Part shown: positions 18,644 through 26,751 of the stretch, in pieces
Layout of the letters: each line of letters opens with the position of its first letter
How positions within the stretch are numbered: the stretch's first letter is position 1
Assembly: GCF_002237655.1 (NCBI RefSeq)
Contig: NZ_NOKT01000004.1
Span: 186,001-250,000 of the forward strand
Direction of reading: 5' to 3'
Length of the DNA stretch: 64,000 nucleotides
DNA from: Streptomyces sp. XY006
Lineage (GTDB): Bacteria; Actinomycetota; Actinomycetes; Streptomycetales; Streptomycetaceae
Translations under genes and position numbers: made by a program
Notes under the pieces: generated by a model
What the model saw: only the letters and a program-made list of their open reading frames with translations
What the model was told of the DNA's origin: nothing
The model's database searches: none

Positions 18644-19582
18644 GTGCTTGATCCGCAGGATTTGTACGCATGGGAGCCGAAGGGGCTGGCCGTCGTCGAC
18701 ATGGCGCTCGCCCAGGAGTCGGCCGGACTTGTCATGCTCTACCACTTCGACGGATACATCGACGCGGGCGAGACGGGCGACCAGATCGTCGACCGGCTGC
18801 TCGACTCGCTGCCCCACCAGGTCGTCGCCCGCTTCGACCACGACCGGCTCGTCGACTACCGCGCCCGCCGTCCGCTGCTGACGTTCAAGCGCGACCGCTG
18901 GACCGACTACGAGGAGCCCACCATCGAGGTGCGGCTCGTCCAGGACGCCACCGGCGCCCCCTTCCTGCTGCTCTCCGGCCCCGAGCCGGACGTGGAGTGG
19001 GAGCGCTTCGCCGCGGCCGTACGGCAGATCGTGGAGCGGCTCGGCGTCCGCCTCTCCGTGAACTTCCACGGCATCCCCATGGGAGTCCCGCACACCCGGC
19101 CGGTCGGGATCACCCCGCACGGCAACCGCACCGACCTCGTCCCGGGCCACCGCAGCCCGTTCGACGAGGCGCAGGTGCCCGGCAGCGCCGAGGCTCTCGT
19201 CGAGTACCGCCTGCTCCAGGCCGGCCATGACGTCCTGGGCGTCGCCGCGCACGTCCCGCACTACATCGCCCGCTCGCCCTACCCCGACGCGGCCCTGACG
19301 GTCCTGGAGGCCATCACGGCGGCGACCGGACTGGTCCTGCCCGGCATCGCCCACGCCCTGCGCTCGGACGCCCACCGCACCCAGACGGAGATCGACCGGC
19401 AGATCCGCGAGGGCGACGAGGACCTCACCGCCCTCGTCGAGGGCCTGGAGCACCAGTACGACGCCGTGGCCGGCGCCGAGACCCGCGGCAACATGCTCGC
19501 GGAGCCCGTGGACATCCCGTCGGCGGACGAGATCGGCCGTGAATTCGAGAAGTTCCTGGCGGAACGAGAAGGCGACAACTGA
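18644..19582 (+). CDS. PAC2 family (proteasome-assembly-chaperone-like) protein
   Basis: 312-aa protein of the PAC2 fold, related to archaeal and eukaryotic proteasome assembly chaperones. GTG 18644 with GGAGGAG upstream is chosen ([15 protein letters not shown]). Diagnostic stretches are [34 protein letters not shown] and the loop [22 protein letters not shown]. Whether it acts on the actinobacterial 20S proteasome is not known; the proteasome genes are not in this window. It lies between rpsA and coaE, all on the same strand, but the rpsA terminator separates it from rpsA. Confidence 0.88.
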   Translation: MLDPQDLYAWEPKGLAVVDMALAQESAGLVMLYHFDGYIDAGETGDQIVDRLLDSLPHQVVARFDHDRLVDYRARRPLLTFKRDRWTDYEEPTIEVRLVQDATGAPFLLLSGPEPDVEWERFAAAVRQIVERLGVRLSVNFHGIPMGVPHTRPVGITPHGNRTDLVPGHRSPFDEAQVPGSAEALVEYRLLQAGHDVLGVAAHVPHYIARSPYPDAALTVLEAITAATGLVLPGIAHALRSDAHRTQTEIDRQIREGDEDLTALVEGLEHQYDAVAGAETRGNMLAEPVDIPSADEIGREFEKFLAEREGDN

Positions 19583-19715
19583 CCCGGAGGTGGCGCGCCC
19601 CCTCGGGGGCGCGGGGAACGACGCGAGCAGCCCTCGCGGCCCTCGCGGCCCCGCGCCCGGCACGTCGGCCGCACCCCGTCCTCGGGGCCCCCGGCGGAGC
19701 GTCTAGGCTGCGGCC

Positions 19716-20336
19716 ATGCTGAAGGTGGGCCTGACCGGTGGCATCGGTGCCGGCAAGAGTGAGGTGTCACGGCTGCTCGTCGCGTGCGGAGCCGTGCTGA
19801 TCGACGCGGACCGCATCGCCCGGGAGGTCGTCGCGCCGGGCACGCCGGGGCTCGCCGCGGTCGTGGAGGCCTTCGGCGAGGAGATCCTCACCGAGGACGG
19901 CAGCCTGGACCGGCCGCGGCTCGGCTCCATCGTCTTCGCCGACCCGGCGAAGCTCGCCGCCCTCAACGCGATCGTGCACCCGCTGGTCGGCGCCCGCTCC
20001 CGTGAGCTGGAGGAGGCCGCCGCCGAGGACGCGGTCGTCGTCCACGACGTCCCGCTCCTCACGGAGAACGGCCTGGCACCGCTGTACGACCTGGTGATCG
20101 TGGTCGACGCGAGCCCCGAGACCCAGCTCGACCGGCTTGTACGGCGTCGGGGCATGACCGAGGAGGACGCCCGCGCGCGGATGGCCGCCCAGGCCTCCGG
20201 TGAGCAGCGCCGCGCGATCGCGGACATCGTGATCGACAACGACGTGCCGCTGGAGGAGCTGGAACGCCGCGTGAAGGACGTGTGGGCCGAGCTCGTGCGC
20301 AGGTCGCAGGCGCCCCAGGGGTCTCCCCAGGAATAG
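19716..20336 (+). CDS. coaE: Dephospho-CoA kinase
   Basis: Last step of coenzyme A synthesis: phosphorylates the 3'-OH of dephospho-CoA using ATP. 206 aa from ATG 19716. The P-loop is GGIGAGKS at residues 8-15, followed by [12 protein letters not shown] (substrate site) and the lid/CoA region [26 protein letters not shown] and [20 protein letters not shown]. Length and motifs are complete. A TAGGCT box lies about 10 bases before the start, suggesting a very short leader. The TPR gene follows 50 nt downstream. Confidence 0.97.
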   Translation: MLKVGLTGGIGAGKSEVSRLLVACGAVLIDADRIAREVVAPGTPGLAAVVEAFGEEILTEDGSLDRPRLGSIVFADPAKLAALNAIVHPLVGARSRELEEAAAEDAVVVHDVPLLTENGLAPLYDLVIVVDASPETQLDRLVRRRGMTEEDARARMAAQASGEQRRAIADIVIDNDVPLEELERRVKDVWAELVRRSQAPQGSPQE

Positions 20337-20386
20337 CGGCCCCCTTAGGGGGCGTTGAACCGGGGGAGTGAGGGAAGGACTCTGCC

Positions 20387-20767
20387 GTGCCCGAGACCAG
20401 CGGTTCGACCGGACGTACCCCGGAGACGCACGTCATCGACTTCCGTGCCGCGGAGCAACTGCTCGCGGCGCGGGACCCGCGGGGCGCGGTGAAGCTGCTC
20501 GACGAGGTCATCGCCGCCCACCCGGAGAACACCGCCGCGCGGCTGCTGCGCGCGCGTGCCTTCTTCGCGGCGGCGCAGCTGCGGCCGGCGGAGCTCGAAT
20601 TCTCGATCGTCCTGGAGCGCGAGCCGGACAACGCCTTCGCCCACTTCGCGCTCGCCCGCACCTTCGAACGGCAGGGCCGCCCCGACCAGGCCAAGCGCCA
20701 CTTCCGTCTGGCGGCAGCGCTGGACCCGAACCCGGAGTTCTTGAGGGCGGCTCGCTTCGACGCGTGA
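20387..20767 (+). CDS. Tetratricopeptide-repeat protein
   Basis: 126-aa protein from GTG 20387, composed mostly of about three TPR-like helical pairs: EQLLAARDPRGAVKLLDEVIAAHPEN, TAARLLRARAFFAAAQLRPAELEFSI and AFAHFALARTFERQGRPDQAKRHFRLAAALDPN. Such small TPR proteins act as protein-binding adaptors; no partner can be named. It follows coaE on the same strand and may be co-transcribed. Its stop codon lies inside the first unit of a 40-bp tandem array that fills the gap to the convergent DUF6343 gene. Confidence 0.88.
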   Translation: MPETSGSTGRTPETHVIDFRAAEQLLAARDPRGAVKLLDEVIAAHPENTAARLLRARAFFAAAQLRPAELEFSIVLEREPDNAFAHFALARTFERQGRPDQAKRHFRLAAALDPNPEFLRAARFDA

Positions 20768-20921
20768 GGTCTTCGTCCTGGGCGCGGTGGTCCGGTTCGA
20801 TGCGTGAGGTCTTCGCCTTGGGTGCGGTGGTCCGGTTCGATGGGTGAGGTCTTCGCCTTGGGCGCGGTCGTCCGGTTCGCTGCGTGAGGCCGTTGCCCTA
20901 GGCGCGGTCGTCCGGTGGCTG
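20762..20921. repeat. Tandem array, four units of 40 bp, containing both convergent stop codons
   Basis: Units start at 20762, 20802, 20842 and 20882; each opens with G(C/G)GTGAGG and most end CGGTTCGAT/CT. Unit 1 contains the TGA of the TPR gene (20765-20767) and unit 4 contains the stop of the minus-strand DUF6343 gene (20898-20900). Units 1-3 are nearly identical; unit 4 is more diverged. Confidence 0.95.
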
Positions 20922-21206
20922 TTTTCGCGTCGGCCGGTCGTGTGTGGGCCGGTCGTCCAGGGGTCGGTAGGGCGGGATGTCGGGGCCCGGCTGGTAGTGC
21001 GGGCCCTGGCGGATGTGCCGGAGGACGACGACCAGGTCGATCGTGACGACCACCAGCAGTACGCCGCAGGCGATGGCCCAGCCGGACCGCCCCGCCAGGG
21101 TGAACGCGACGGTCCCGACGACCGCCCAGACCAGCCCCCACAGGCTCAGCCAGAAGCGGGCCCGCAGCGCACTACGCGCCGTCCTCGGTTCACTGCCCGT
21201 ACGCAT
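20898..21206 (-). CDS. DUF6343 family small membrane protein
   Basis: 102-aa protein starting at ATG 21206 (MRTGSEPRTARSALRARFW). Two transmembrane helices follow, LWGLVWAVVGTVAFTLAG and GWAIACGVLLVVVTIDLVVV, then a polar tail rich in Pro, Arg and Asp ending in PPDDRA. I recognise the pattern as DUF6343, found in Streptomyces; function unknown. It converges on the TPR gene, and its last codons lie inside the 40-bp tandem array. Confidence 0.78.
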   Translation of the reverse strand: MRTGSEPRTARSALRARFWLSLWGLVWAVVGTVAFTLAGRSGWAIACGVLLVVVTIDLVVVLRHIRQGPHYQPGPDIPPYRPLDDRPTHDRPTRKQPPDDRA

Positions 21207-21281
21207 CGTTCGATCACTACTCCTGAGGGCAACGTACTCTTCGTGGCCAGGGTTCACCAAGGGCTGACAGGGGAGCCGCGC

Positions 21282-22202
21282 ATGCTGCCGGACGCCGACG
21301 CTTTGCCGGGGATTCTGCTCGACCTCGCGGTGCCGCACGAGGACATCAACGAGCTGGTCGCGCTGCGGCGGACGCTCACCGCGGACGCCGGCGCCATGCG
21401 GCTGCTGGAGGAGTGCGTGGAGGAGCTGGTGCGGGACATCGGGGAGGTCGGGGAGGCGGGGGCCGGGGTGCCGCTCGGCGACCGCCTCGCCGAGGCCCCG
21501 GCGACGCTCGGGTCCTACTTCGCGGCGTACGTCTTCGTCGCGGCGCTGCCGCACACCCGCGCCTTCCACCGCGAGCGGGGCGTCCCCGACGACATCGGCC
21601 GGCACACACTCGCCGACTTCGGGCGGAACATGGCGTTCCATCGGCGGCAGCACGGCACGGGCGGAGTGCTGGTGCCGCAGTGGCTCACGCTTCACTTCCG
21701 CGGTGAGCTGTACCAGCTGGGACGACTCCAGTTCGAACGGGCGCGGCTCGGACAGCGGACCGGCCGGGCGGTGGCGGCTTCCGGGACCGACGTGACGCCG
21801 GGGGAGCCCTGCCTGAACCTGCACATCCCCGGCTTCTACGGACCGCTGTCACCCGAGGCGTGCGACCGTTCCCTCGACAGCGCGAGGGCCTTCTTCGCCC
21901 GGCACTTCCCGCAGGAGCGCCACCGGGTCGCGGTCTGTCATTCCTGGCTGCTGGATCCGCAGTTGAAGCGGTACCTGGATCCGGAGTCCAACATCGTCCG
22001 CTTCCAGGAGCGTTTCAGGTCCGCGCGTGAGCCCGGTGCGGAGCCGGACCGGGCCGACACCGATCCGGTCCGCTTCGTCTTCGGAGACCCGAATCTGCCG
22101 GTGGAGAGCCTGCCGCGGCGTACGTCGGTGGAGCGGGCGGTGGGGGACCATCTGCGGGCGGGCGGCCACTGGCACCTCGGGCACGGCTGGTTCCCGCTGT
22201 AG
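21282..22202 (+). CDS. Acyltransferase-domain protein (NAT_N / GNAT_C type)
   Basis: 306-aa soluble protein, ATG 21282 with AGGGGAG upstream. The architecture resembles the actinobacterial acyltransferase-like family with an N-terminal helical NAT_N domain (VPHEDINELVALRRTL to about residue 120) and a C-terminal GNAT-like domain (LNLHIPGFYGPLSPEACDRSLDSA, VAVCHSWLLDPQLKRYL, PESNIVRFQERFR). Its substrate is unknown. It is divergent from DUF6343 with a 75-bp gap. About 160 bp separate it from the next methyltransferase, so coupling is uncertain. Confidence 0.75.
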   Translation: MLPDADALPGILLDLAVPHEDINELVALRRTLTADAGAMRLLEECVEELVRDIGEVGEAGAGVPLGDRLAEAPATLGSYFAAYVFVAALPHTRAFHRERGVPDDIGRHTLADFGRNMAFHRRQHGTGGVLVPQWLTLHFRGELYQLGRLQFERARLGQRTGRAVAASGTDVTPGEPCLNLHIPGFYGPLSPEACDRSLDSARAFFARHFPQERHRVAVCHSWLLDPQLKRYLDPESNIVRFQERFRSAREPGAEPDRADTDPVRFVFGDPNLPVESLPRRTSVERAVGDHLRAGGHWHLGHGWFPL

Positions 22203-22212
22203 CGGCCCGGTT

Positions 22213-22298
22213 GTCCGTCCTCGGCTGGCCGTCCTTGCGGGGGCATCACCCTGTCGTCCGTACTCGGCTGTCCGTTCTTGCGGGGGTTTCACTCGGTC
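22213..22298. repeat. Two imperfect direct repeats, 43-bp period
   Basis: GTCCGTCCTCGGCTGGCCGT at 22213 recurs as GTCCGTACTCGGCTGTCCGT at 22256, with both copies continuing through TTGCGGGGG. It lies just after the acyltransferase stop (22202). Confidence 0.8.
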
Positions 22299-22365
22299 GG
22301 GTGAAGGTGGTGGGGACGGGAACGGGCGTGCGGGGAGCGGCCGTTGGACGGGCATGGAGCTGAAA

Positions 22366-23040
22366 ATGCGTGAGGGGTATGAAGGGACGGGCCCCGGGGC
22401 CATCACCCCGGACGGCTGCGCGGTGGAGCTGTACGCGCGGTTGCCCGTCGGGGACGAGCCGGACATCATCGCCGCCGCGGTCCCCGAGGGCGCGCGCGTC
22501 CTGGAGCTGGGCAGCGGGGTCGGACGCATGACGCACGCGCTGCTGGAGCGGGGGTTCACGGTCACGGCGGTGGACGAGTCCGCCGAGATGCTGGAGCGCG
22601 TCCGGGGCGCGCGGACGATATGCAGCCCCATCGAGGAGCTGGACCTGGGCGAGACGTTCGACGTGGTGCTGCTCGCGTCGTTCCTGGTGCACGCCGGAGA
22701 CGCCGAGGTGCGGCGGGGCCTGCTGCGCACGTGCGCGCGCCATGTCGCCGAGGACGGCTGCGTGCTGATCCAGCGGGAGGGCGAGGACTACCACGCGAAC
22801 GTGCCGCGCGAGCGGGTGGACCCCGCCGGCTTCACGGTACGGATCGTGTCCTCGGAGCCGGTCGGCGACGGCGTCAACTCGGTGCGCGCGGAGTACGAGT
22901 TCCCCGACGCCGTCTGGACCCAGACGTTCCGGGCCCGGCCGCTGAGCAGGGAGCAGTTCGAAGAGGCGCTGGGGGAGGCGGGCCTGAGGGTGGACCGGTA
23001 TCTGACGGACGACCGGACGTGGGTGAGGGCGGTGGCGTAG
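22366..23040 (+). CDS. Class I SAM-dependent methyltransferase
   Basis: 224-aa small-molecule methyltransferase. I choose ATG 22366 (MREGYEG), because GGAG sits six bases upstream; ATG 22354 is the alternative. Motif I is VLELGSGVGRMTHALLERG, the acidic ribose-binding residue is in VTAVDESAEML, and the post-I region is FDVVLLASFLVHAG. The C-terminal half (FPDAVWTQTFRARPLSREQFEEALGEAGL) is that of the Methyltransf_25 group. Substrate unknown. Confidence 0.83.
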   Translation: MREGYEGTGPGAITPDGCAVELYARLPVGDEPDIIAAAVPEGARVLELGSGVGRMTHALLERGFTVTAVDESAEMLERVRGARTICSPIEELDLGETFDVVLLASFLVHAGDAEVRRGLLRTCARHVAEDGCVLIQREGEDYHANVPRERVDPAGFTVRIVSSEPVGDGVNSVRAEYEFPDAVWTQTFRARPLSREQFEEALGEAGLRVDRYLTDDRTWVRAVA

Positions 23041-23175
23041 GGCGGAGCGAATCCGCTGCCGGACTGCGATGAGTTCCGCAGCGGCGGGCGGTCTACCCCT
23101 GCGACACCAGCACGGACCGCACGCAACCGCGGACGCGCGCACGCACCAGCACGGACCCTTTCCGAGGAGACCTCC

Positions 23176-23691
23176 ATGTCCGAGCCCACCGCTTCCGTCG
23201 CAGCTGCCACCGCTTCCGGCGCTGCCGCCGCTTCCGGCGCTGCCGCCGCCCCGGCCGGCCCGGCCAGCTCGGCCGGCGTCGTCATCGGCGAATCCGCGAC
23301 CCCGCGCGGGCGGCGTGCCCGGGTCGCCCTGCGCGGCCTCCAGGTGCTGCTCGCCCTCTTCTACGCGCTCGCGAGCGCCCTGCCCAAGCTGATCGGGCAC
23401 GCGTCGGCCGCCGAGTCCTTCGACGAACTCGGCTGGGGCAGTGCGGGGATGTACACGATCGGCGCGCTCGAACTCGCCGGGGCGGTCGCCCTGTTGGTCC
23501 CCGTGCTGCAGTCGGTGGCGGCGATCGCGATGGGCGCGTTGATGGTGGGCGCGTTCGTCGTGCAGACAGCCGTCTTCGACGGGGAGTACGCGGCGACGCC
23601 CCTCATCCTGCTCGTGCCGCTCGCCCTCATAGCCTGGGCCCGACGGGGGCACAACGCCGACCTGGTGCGGCTGCTGCGGCGGGGTGCGTGA
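23176..23691 (+). CDS. DoxX family membrane protein
   Basis: 171-aa protein, ATG 23176 with GAGGAGA upstream. An Ala-rich, low-complexity cytoplasmic N-terminus (about 40 residues, with repeated ATASGAAAASGAAAA) precedes four hydrophobic helices: LQVLLALFYALASALPKLIG, GALELAGAVALLVPVLQSVA, AIAMGALMVGAFVVQT and LILLVPLALIAWA. This is the DoxX/DoxD-like topology; such proteins are tied to redox or thiol stress in other bacteria. It converges with the S4-domain gene 35 bp downstream. Confidence 0.83.
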   Translation: MSEPTASVAAATASGAAAASGAAAAPAGPASSAGVVIGESATPRGRRARVALRGLQVLLALFYALASALPKLIGHASAAESFDELGWGSAGMYTIGALELAGAVALLVPVLQSVAAIAMGALMVGAFVVQTAVFDGEYAATPLILLVPLALIAWARRGHNADLVRLLRRGA

Positions 23692-23726
23692 CGTCGCCCG
23701 GTCCGGCCGCGAGGGGCCGAGCCGGA

Positions 23727-24482
23727 TCAGGGCCTCGGCTTGCCCGACTTGCCGCGGGGGCCGGGTCCGGGACCGGAGCCGAAGCCCCCGCCCGGGCCGA
23801 AGCCGCCGCCCGGTCCCGGGCCGAAGCCGCCGGCGGGCCCGGGTCCGGGCATGCCGCGCAGGCGCTCCATCTCGCGGCGGTCCCGCTTGGTCGGGCGGCC
23901 CGCCCCGCGGTCACGGATGCCGGCGGGGGCGACGGCCTCACGGTGCGGCGGCGGGGGCGAGTTGTCGATATAGCACTGCACCGCCACGGGGGCGCCGACC
24001 CGCTTGCGGATCAGCCGGGTGACGACGACGACCCGCTCCCGGCCTTCGTGCCGCAGACGGACCTCGTCGCCGACGCGCACGCCGTGGGCCGGCTTCACAC
24101 GTTCGCCGTTGACCCGCACGTGACCGCCACGGCACGCGGTGGCGCCCTGGGAGCGCGTCTTCACCAGGCGTACGGACCAGATCCAGCTGTCGACGCGGAC
24201 GGTCTGGCCGCCCTGCGGACCGGCTGCCTCGGCAGCGGCGATGGCGCCGGCGACCTTCGGGTCCAGGGCCTTCGCCTCGCCGGGGCCGGAGATCCCGGGA
24301 GTGGCTGCGGCTGCGGCTGTGGATGCGGCCGTGGCTGCGGGTGCGGCCTCAGCGACCGGAGCGTCCCCGGACGACGCCTGCCGGGACCCGGACCCGGTGT
24401 CCGTGGGCGCCGTCTCCTGGAACCCCGTCTCCTCGGCGGTCGTTCCGTCCGTCCTGTCGTACTCCGCACCTCGTGAAGCCAT
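23727..24482 (-). CDS. S4-domain RNA-binding protein (Hsp15-like)
   Basis: 251-aa protein from ATG 24482. The core is an S4 domain at about residues 95-150 (VRVDSWIWSVRLVKTRSQGATACRG..., GHVRVNGERVKPAHGVRVGDEV), as in ribosome-associated Hsp15. It is flanked by an Ala/Pro-rich acidic N-terminus and by a long Gly/Pro/Phe-rich tail (GGFGPGPGGGFGPGGGFGSG) ending in basic residues. The canonical Hsp15 is about 130 aa, so both extensions are additions, likely disordered. A role in ribosome rescue or 50S recycling is inferred from family only. It is divergent from the ArsR gene. Confidence 0.85.
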   Translation of the reverse strand: MASRGAEYDRTDGTTAEETGFQETAPTDTGSGSRQASSGDAPVAEAAPAATAASTAAAAATPGISGPGEAKALDPKVAGAIAAAEAAGPQGGQTVRVDSWIWSVRLVKTRSQGATACRGGHVRVNGERVKPAHGVRVGDEVRLRHEGRERVVVVTRLIRKRVGAPVAVQCYIDNSPPPPHREAVAPAGIRDRGAGRPTKRDRREMERLRGMPGPGPAGGFGPGPGGGFGPGGGFGSGPGPGPRGKSGKPRP

Positions 24483-24540
24483 GAGTCCGACCTTAGTCCT
24501 CCGGGCCGGGCGACCGGGCGGGGATTTTCTGCGCGCTAGA

Positions 24541-24619
24541 GGTCACCCTCCAGGTCACCCTCAACATCTACCAAATTAGTTTTGCAAAAACTCTTCTGCA
24601 AAACACTCCCGCGCCCTAC
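24541..24619. promoter_or_regulatory. S4/ArsR divergent control region with TTTTGCAAAA elements
   Basis: The 13-bp near-palindrome GTTTTGCAAAAAC (24579-24591) is followed 14 bases on by TTCTGCAAAAC (24594-24604). This AT-rich island in high-GC DNA lies just upstream of the ArsR-MFS operon and is a good candidate for its autoregulatory operator. Next to it, GGTCACCCTC occurs twice (24541 and 24554). A TACGCT box at 24614-24619 could be the -10. Confidence 0.6.
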
Positions 24620-24628
24620 GCTCCCGGC

Positions 24629-25297
24629 ATGGACAGCGACGAGCATCGGCGTGTACTCGACCCCGAGCAGGACAGCGGCGCCCTCAAGGCCCTCACCCAT
24701 CCTTTGCGCATCCGGCTGCTCGGGCTGCTGCGGCAGGACGGGCCCGCCACGGCCAGCGAGCTCGCCGCGCGGACGGGGGAGTCGTCCGCATCGACCAGTT
24801 ATCACCTGCGGGTGCTGGCGAAGTACGGGTTCATCGGTGAGGCCGAGCACCGGGACGGGCGGGAGCGGCGGTGGCGAGCGCTGCACACCGTGACCTCCTG
24901 GAGCAACGAGTCGATGGAGTCCTCCGCGGCGGGCCGTGCGTTCGTGGGGCTGGCGCGACGGCGGCAGATCGAGCACCTGGAGGCGTCCCTCGCCCGGCAC
25001 GAGGCGGACATGGCGGCCGGGCGGTTCGGTCAGGAGTGGGTGGAGCCGTCCGGGATCAGCGATCTCATGCCCCGGCTGACGGCCGAGTCGCTCACCGAGC
25101 TCTGGGAGACCATCGCCGGGAAACTGGAGGAACTGACCGCACGGGACGCGGACGACCCGCGTGCCCGGCACGTCGTGCTCCTCACCGCCGGGCTGCCGCT
25201 CGCCCCGCCGCAGCGGAGCGAAGGCGACACGGCCGACACGGCCGACACGGCCGACACGGCCGACCGGCAGGACGCGTCCCACGAGGCCGACTCGTGA
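24629..25297 (+). CDS. ArsR-type winged-helix transcriptional regulator
   Basis: 222-aa regulator, ATG 24629. N-terminal winged helix-turn-helix (residues about 17-90): ALKALTHPLRIRLLGLLR, ATASELAARTGESSASTSYHLRVLAKYGFI. No Cys metal-binding pair of classical ArsR is visible, so the ligand is probably not a heavy metal. The C-terminal half is helical and contains a short run of GDTADTADTADTAD encoded by 9-bp tandem repeats. The stop overlaps the MFS gene start (GTGA), so regulator and exporter are translationally coupled and the operon is probably controlled by this protein. Confidence 0.85.
   Translation: MDSDEHRRVLDPEQDSGALKALTHPLRIRLLGLLRQDGPATASELAARTGESSASTSYHLRVLAKYGFIGEAEHRDGRERRWRALHTVTSWSNESMESSAAGRAFVGLARRRQIEHLEASLARHEADMAAGRFGQEWVEPSGISDLMPRLTAESLTELWETIAGKLEELTARDADDPRARHVVLLTAGLPLAPPQRSEGDTADTADTADTADRQDASHEADS
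25219..25263. repeat. 9-bp tandem repeats inside the ArsR reading frame
   Basis: About five in-frame copies of a GGCCGACAC-type nonamer encode (TAD)n near the C-terminus, so length could change in steps of three residues without a frameshift. Confidence 0.85.
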
Positions 25298-26751
25298 CGG
25301 ACCGGCTGACCGAGACACCGGACACCCCCGGCGCATCCGACCCGCCCGCGCCGACGGACCCGCCCGCCCCGACGGACCCGACCGCGCCGACGGACCCGAC
25401 CGTGTCGACTGACTCGCTCAAGCCCACTGACCCGCCCGGGGTGCGGAGTGCTCGGCGGCGTTACGTCATCGTCTGCGCGCTCTTCTGGCTTCCGCCGGGG
25501 CTGAGCCTGGCCTCGATGGTGCTCCTGCTCAGCGAGCGCGGCATGTCGCTCGCCGCCGTCGCGGGGCTGTTCGCCGTCCATTCGCTGACCGTGGCCGTGC
25601 TGGAACTGCCCACGGGCGGGCTCTCCGACGTCCTCGGCAGGCGGCCGGTCCTCGCCCTGGCCGGCGGGCTGAACGCGGTCGCCTTCGCCCTGGTAGGCCT
25701 CGGCACCACCCTCGGGGTGCTCACCGCGGGCATGGTGCTCATGGGCACGGCCCGTGCTCTGGCCAGCGGGACGGCGGAGGCCTGGTACGTCGACGCCGTG
25801 CAGGGATGTGCCGGTCCGGACGCCGACTTGCGTACGGGGCTGGCCCGGGGTGGTTCCGCCACCTCCGCGGCGCTCGCGGTCGGCCTGCTGATCGGCGGTG
25901 CCCTGCCCTGGCTGCTGAGTCTGGGCCCCGATCCCGGAGCCCGGTTGAGCGAGGCGACCTCCGGGGCGGTGCTGCCGTTGTCCGTGCCCCTGCTGCTGGG
26001 GGCCGCGCTCCGGATCGTGTTCGTCGGCTATGTGCTGACCGCCCTGCGGGAGCCGCCGCGGCCACCGGCCACGCTGCGTTCGGTGCTGCGCGGTGTCCCG
26101 GTCACCGTGCTGAGCGGGGTGCGGCTGGGCGGGCGGGACGCGCTGGTGCGCCGGGTCGTGCTGACCGCCGCGGCCGTCGGCAGCGCACTGGCCACTGTGG
26201 AACTGCTCGTCCCGGGCCGCACCGTCGAACTGACCGGCGGGACCGGCTCGGGGGCGCTGGCCTACGCGGTGCTGGCCTGCGCGGGTTTCGTCTGCCTCGG
26301 GATCGGCAGCCATCTCGCGCCGCTCGCCGCCCGGCTCTCGGGCGGCGGTGAGCGGGCCGTGCTGGGCTGTCTCGCGGCCGGGGCGGCCGGCTTGCTGCTG
26401 CTCGGCGTCACCGCGTCCGGCGGCGCGCACCCCGTGGCGACGGCCCTCGCGGTCGCCGGCTTCGGACTGGTGTATCTCGGTCTGGGAGCGGCGTCACCGA
26501 ACGAGAACGACCTGCTGCACCGGCGCGTCCCCCGTACGGGCCGTGCCACCGCGCTGTCCGTGCAGTCCCTCGCCCAGCAGCTCACGGGCGCGCTCATCGG
26601 CCTCGTCGTCGGGGCCCTCACGCCGGGGCCGCTGCCCTGGCTGCTGACCGGTGCCCTCCTGCTGGCCGGAGCCCTCCTGTGGCTCCGGCGCGCCCAGCCG
26701 CCTCTGACCCCGTGCACCCCACCTGCGCCATCCGCGCCTACCGTGGAGTGA
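25294..26751 (+). CDS. Major facilitator superfamily transporter
   Basis: 485-aa MFS permease, GTG 25294 overlapping the regulator stop (GTGA). After a Pro/Thr/Asp-rich cytoplasmic leader of about 50 residues (repeats of DPPAPTDP), around twelve hydrophobic helices follow, including VIVCALFWLPPGLSLASMVLLL, with the motif-A-like loop GGLSDVLGRRPVLAL between helices 2 and 3. It probably exports a small toxic compound or drug, given the coupled ArsR-type regulator. The stop codon overlaps the next start by one base (TGATG), so the glycosylase gene belongs to the same operon. Confidence 0.87.
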   Translation: MTDRLTETPDTPGASDPPAPTDPPAPTDPTAPTDPTVSTDSLKPTDPPGVRSARRRYVIVCALFWLPPGLSLASMVLLLSERGMSLAAVAGLFAVHSLTVAVLELPTGGLSDVLGRRPVLALAGGLNAVAFALVGLGTTLGVLTAGMVLMGTARALASGTAEAWYVDAVQGCAGPDADLRTGLARGGSATSAALAVGLLIGGALPWLLSLGPDPGARLSEATSGAVLPLSVPLLLGAALRIVFVGYVLTALREPPRPPATLRSVLRGVPVTVLSGVRLGGRDALVRRVVLTAAAVGSALATVELLVPGRTVELTGGTGSGALAYAVLACAGFVCLGIGSHLAPLAARLSGGGERAVLGCLAAGAAGLLLLGVTASGGAHPVATALAVAGFGLVYLGLGAASPNENDLLHRRVPRTGRATALSVQSLAQQLTGALIGLVVGALTPGPLPWLLTGALLLAGALLWLRRAQPPLTPCTPPAPSAPTVE

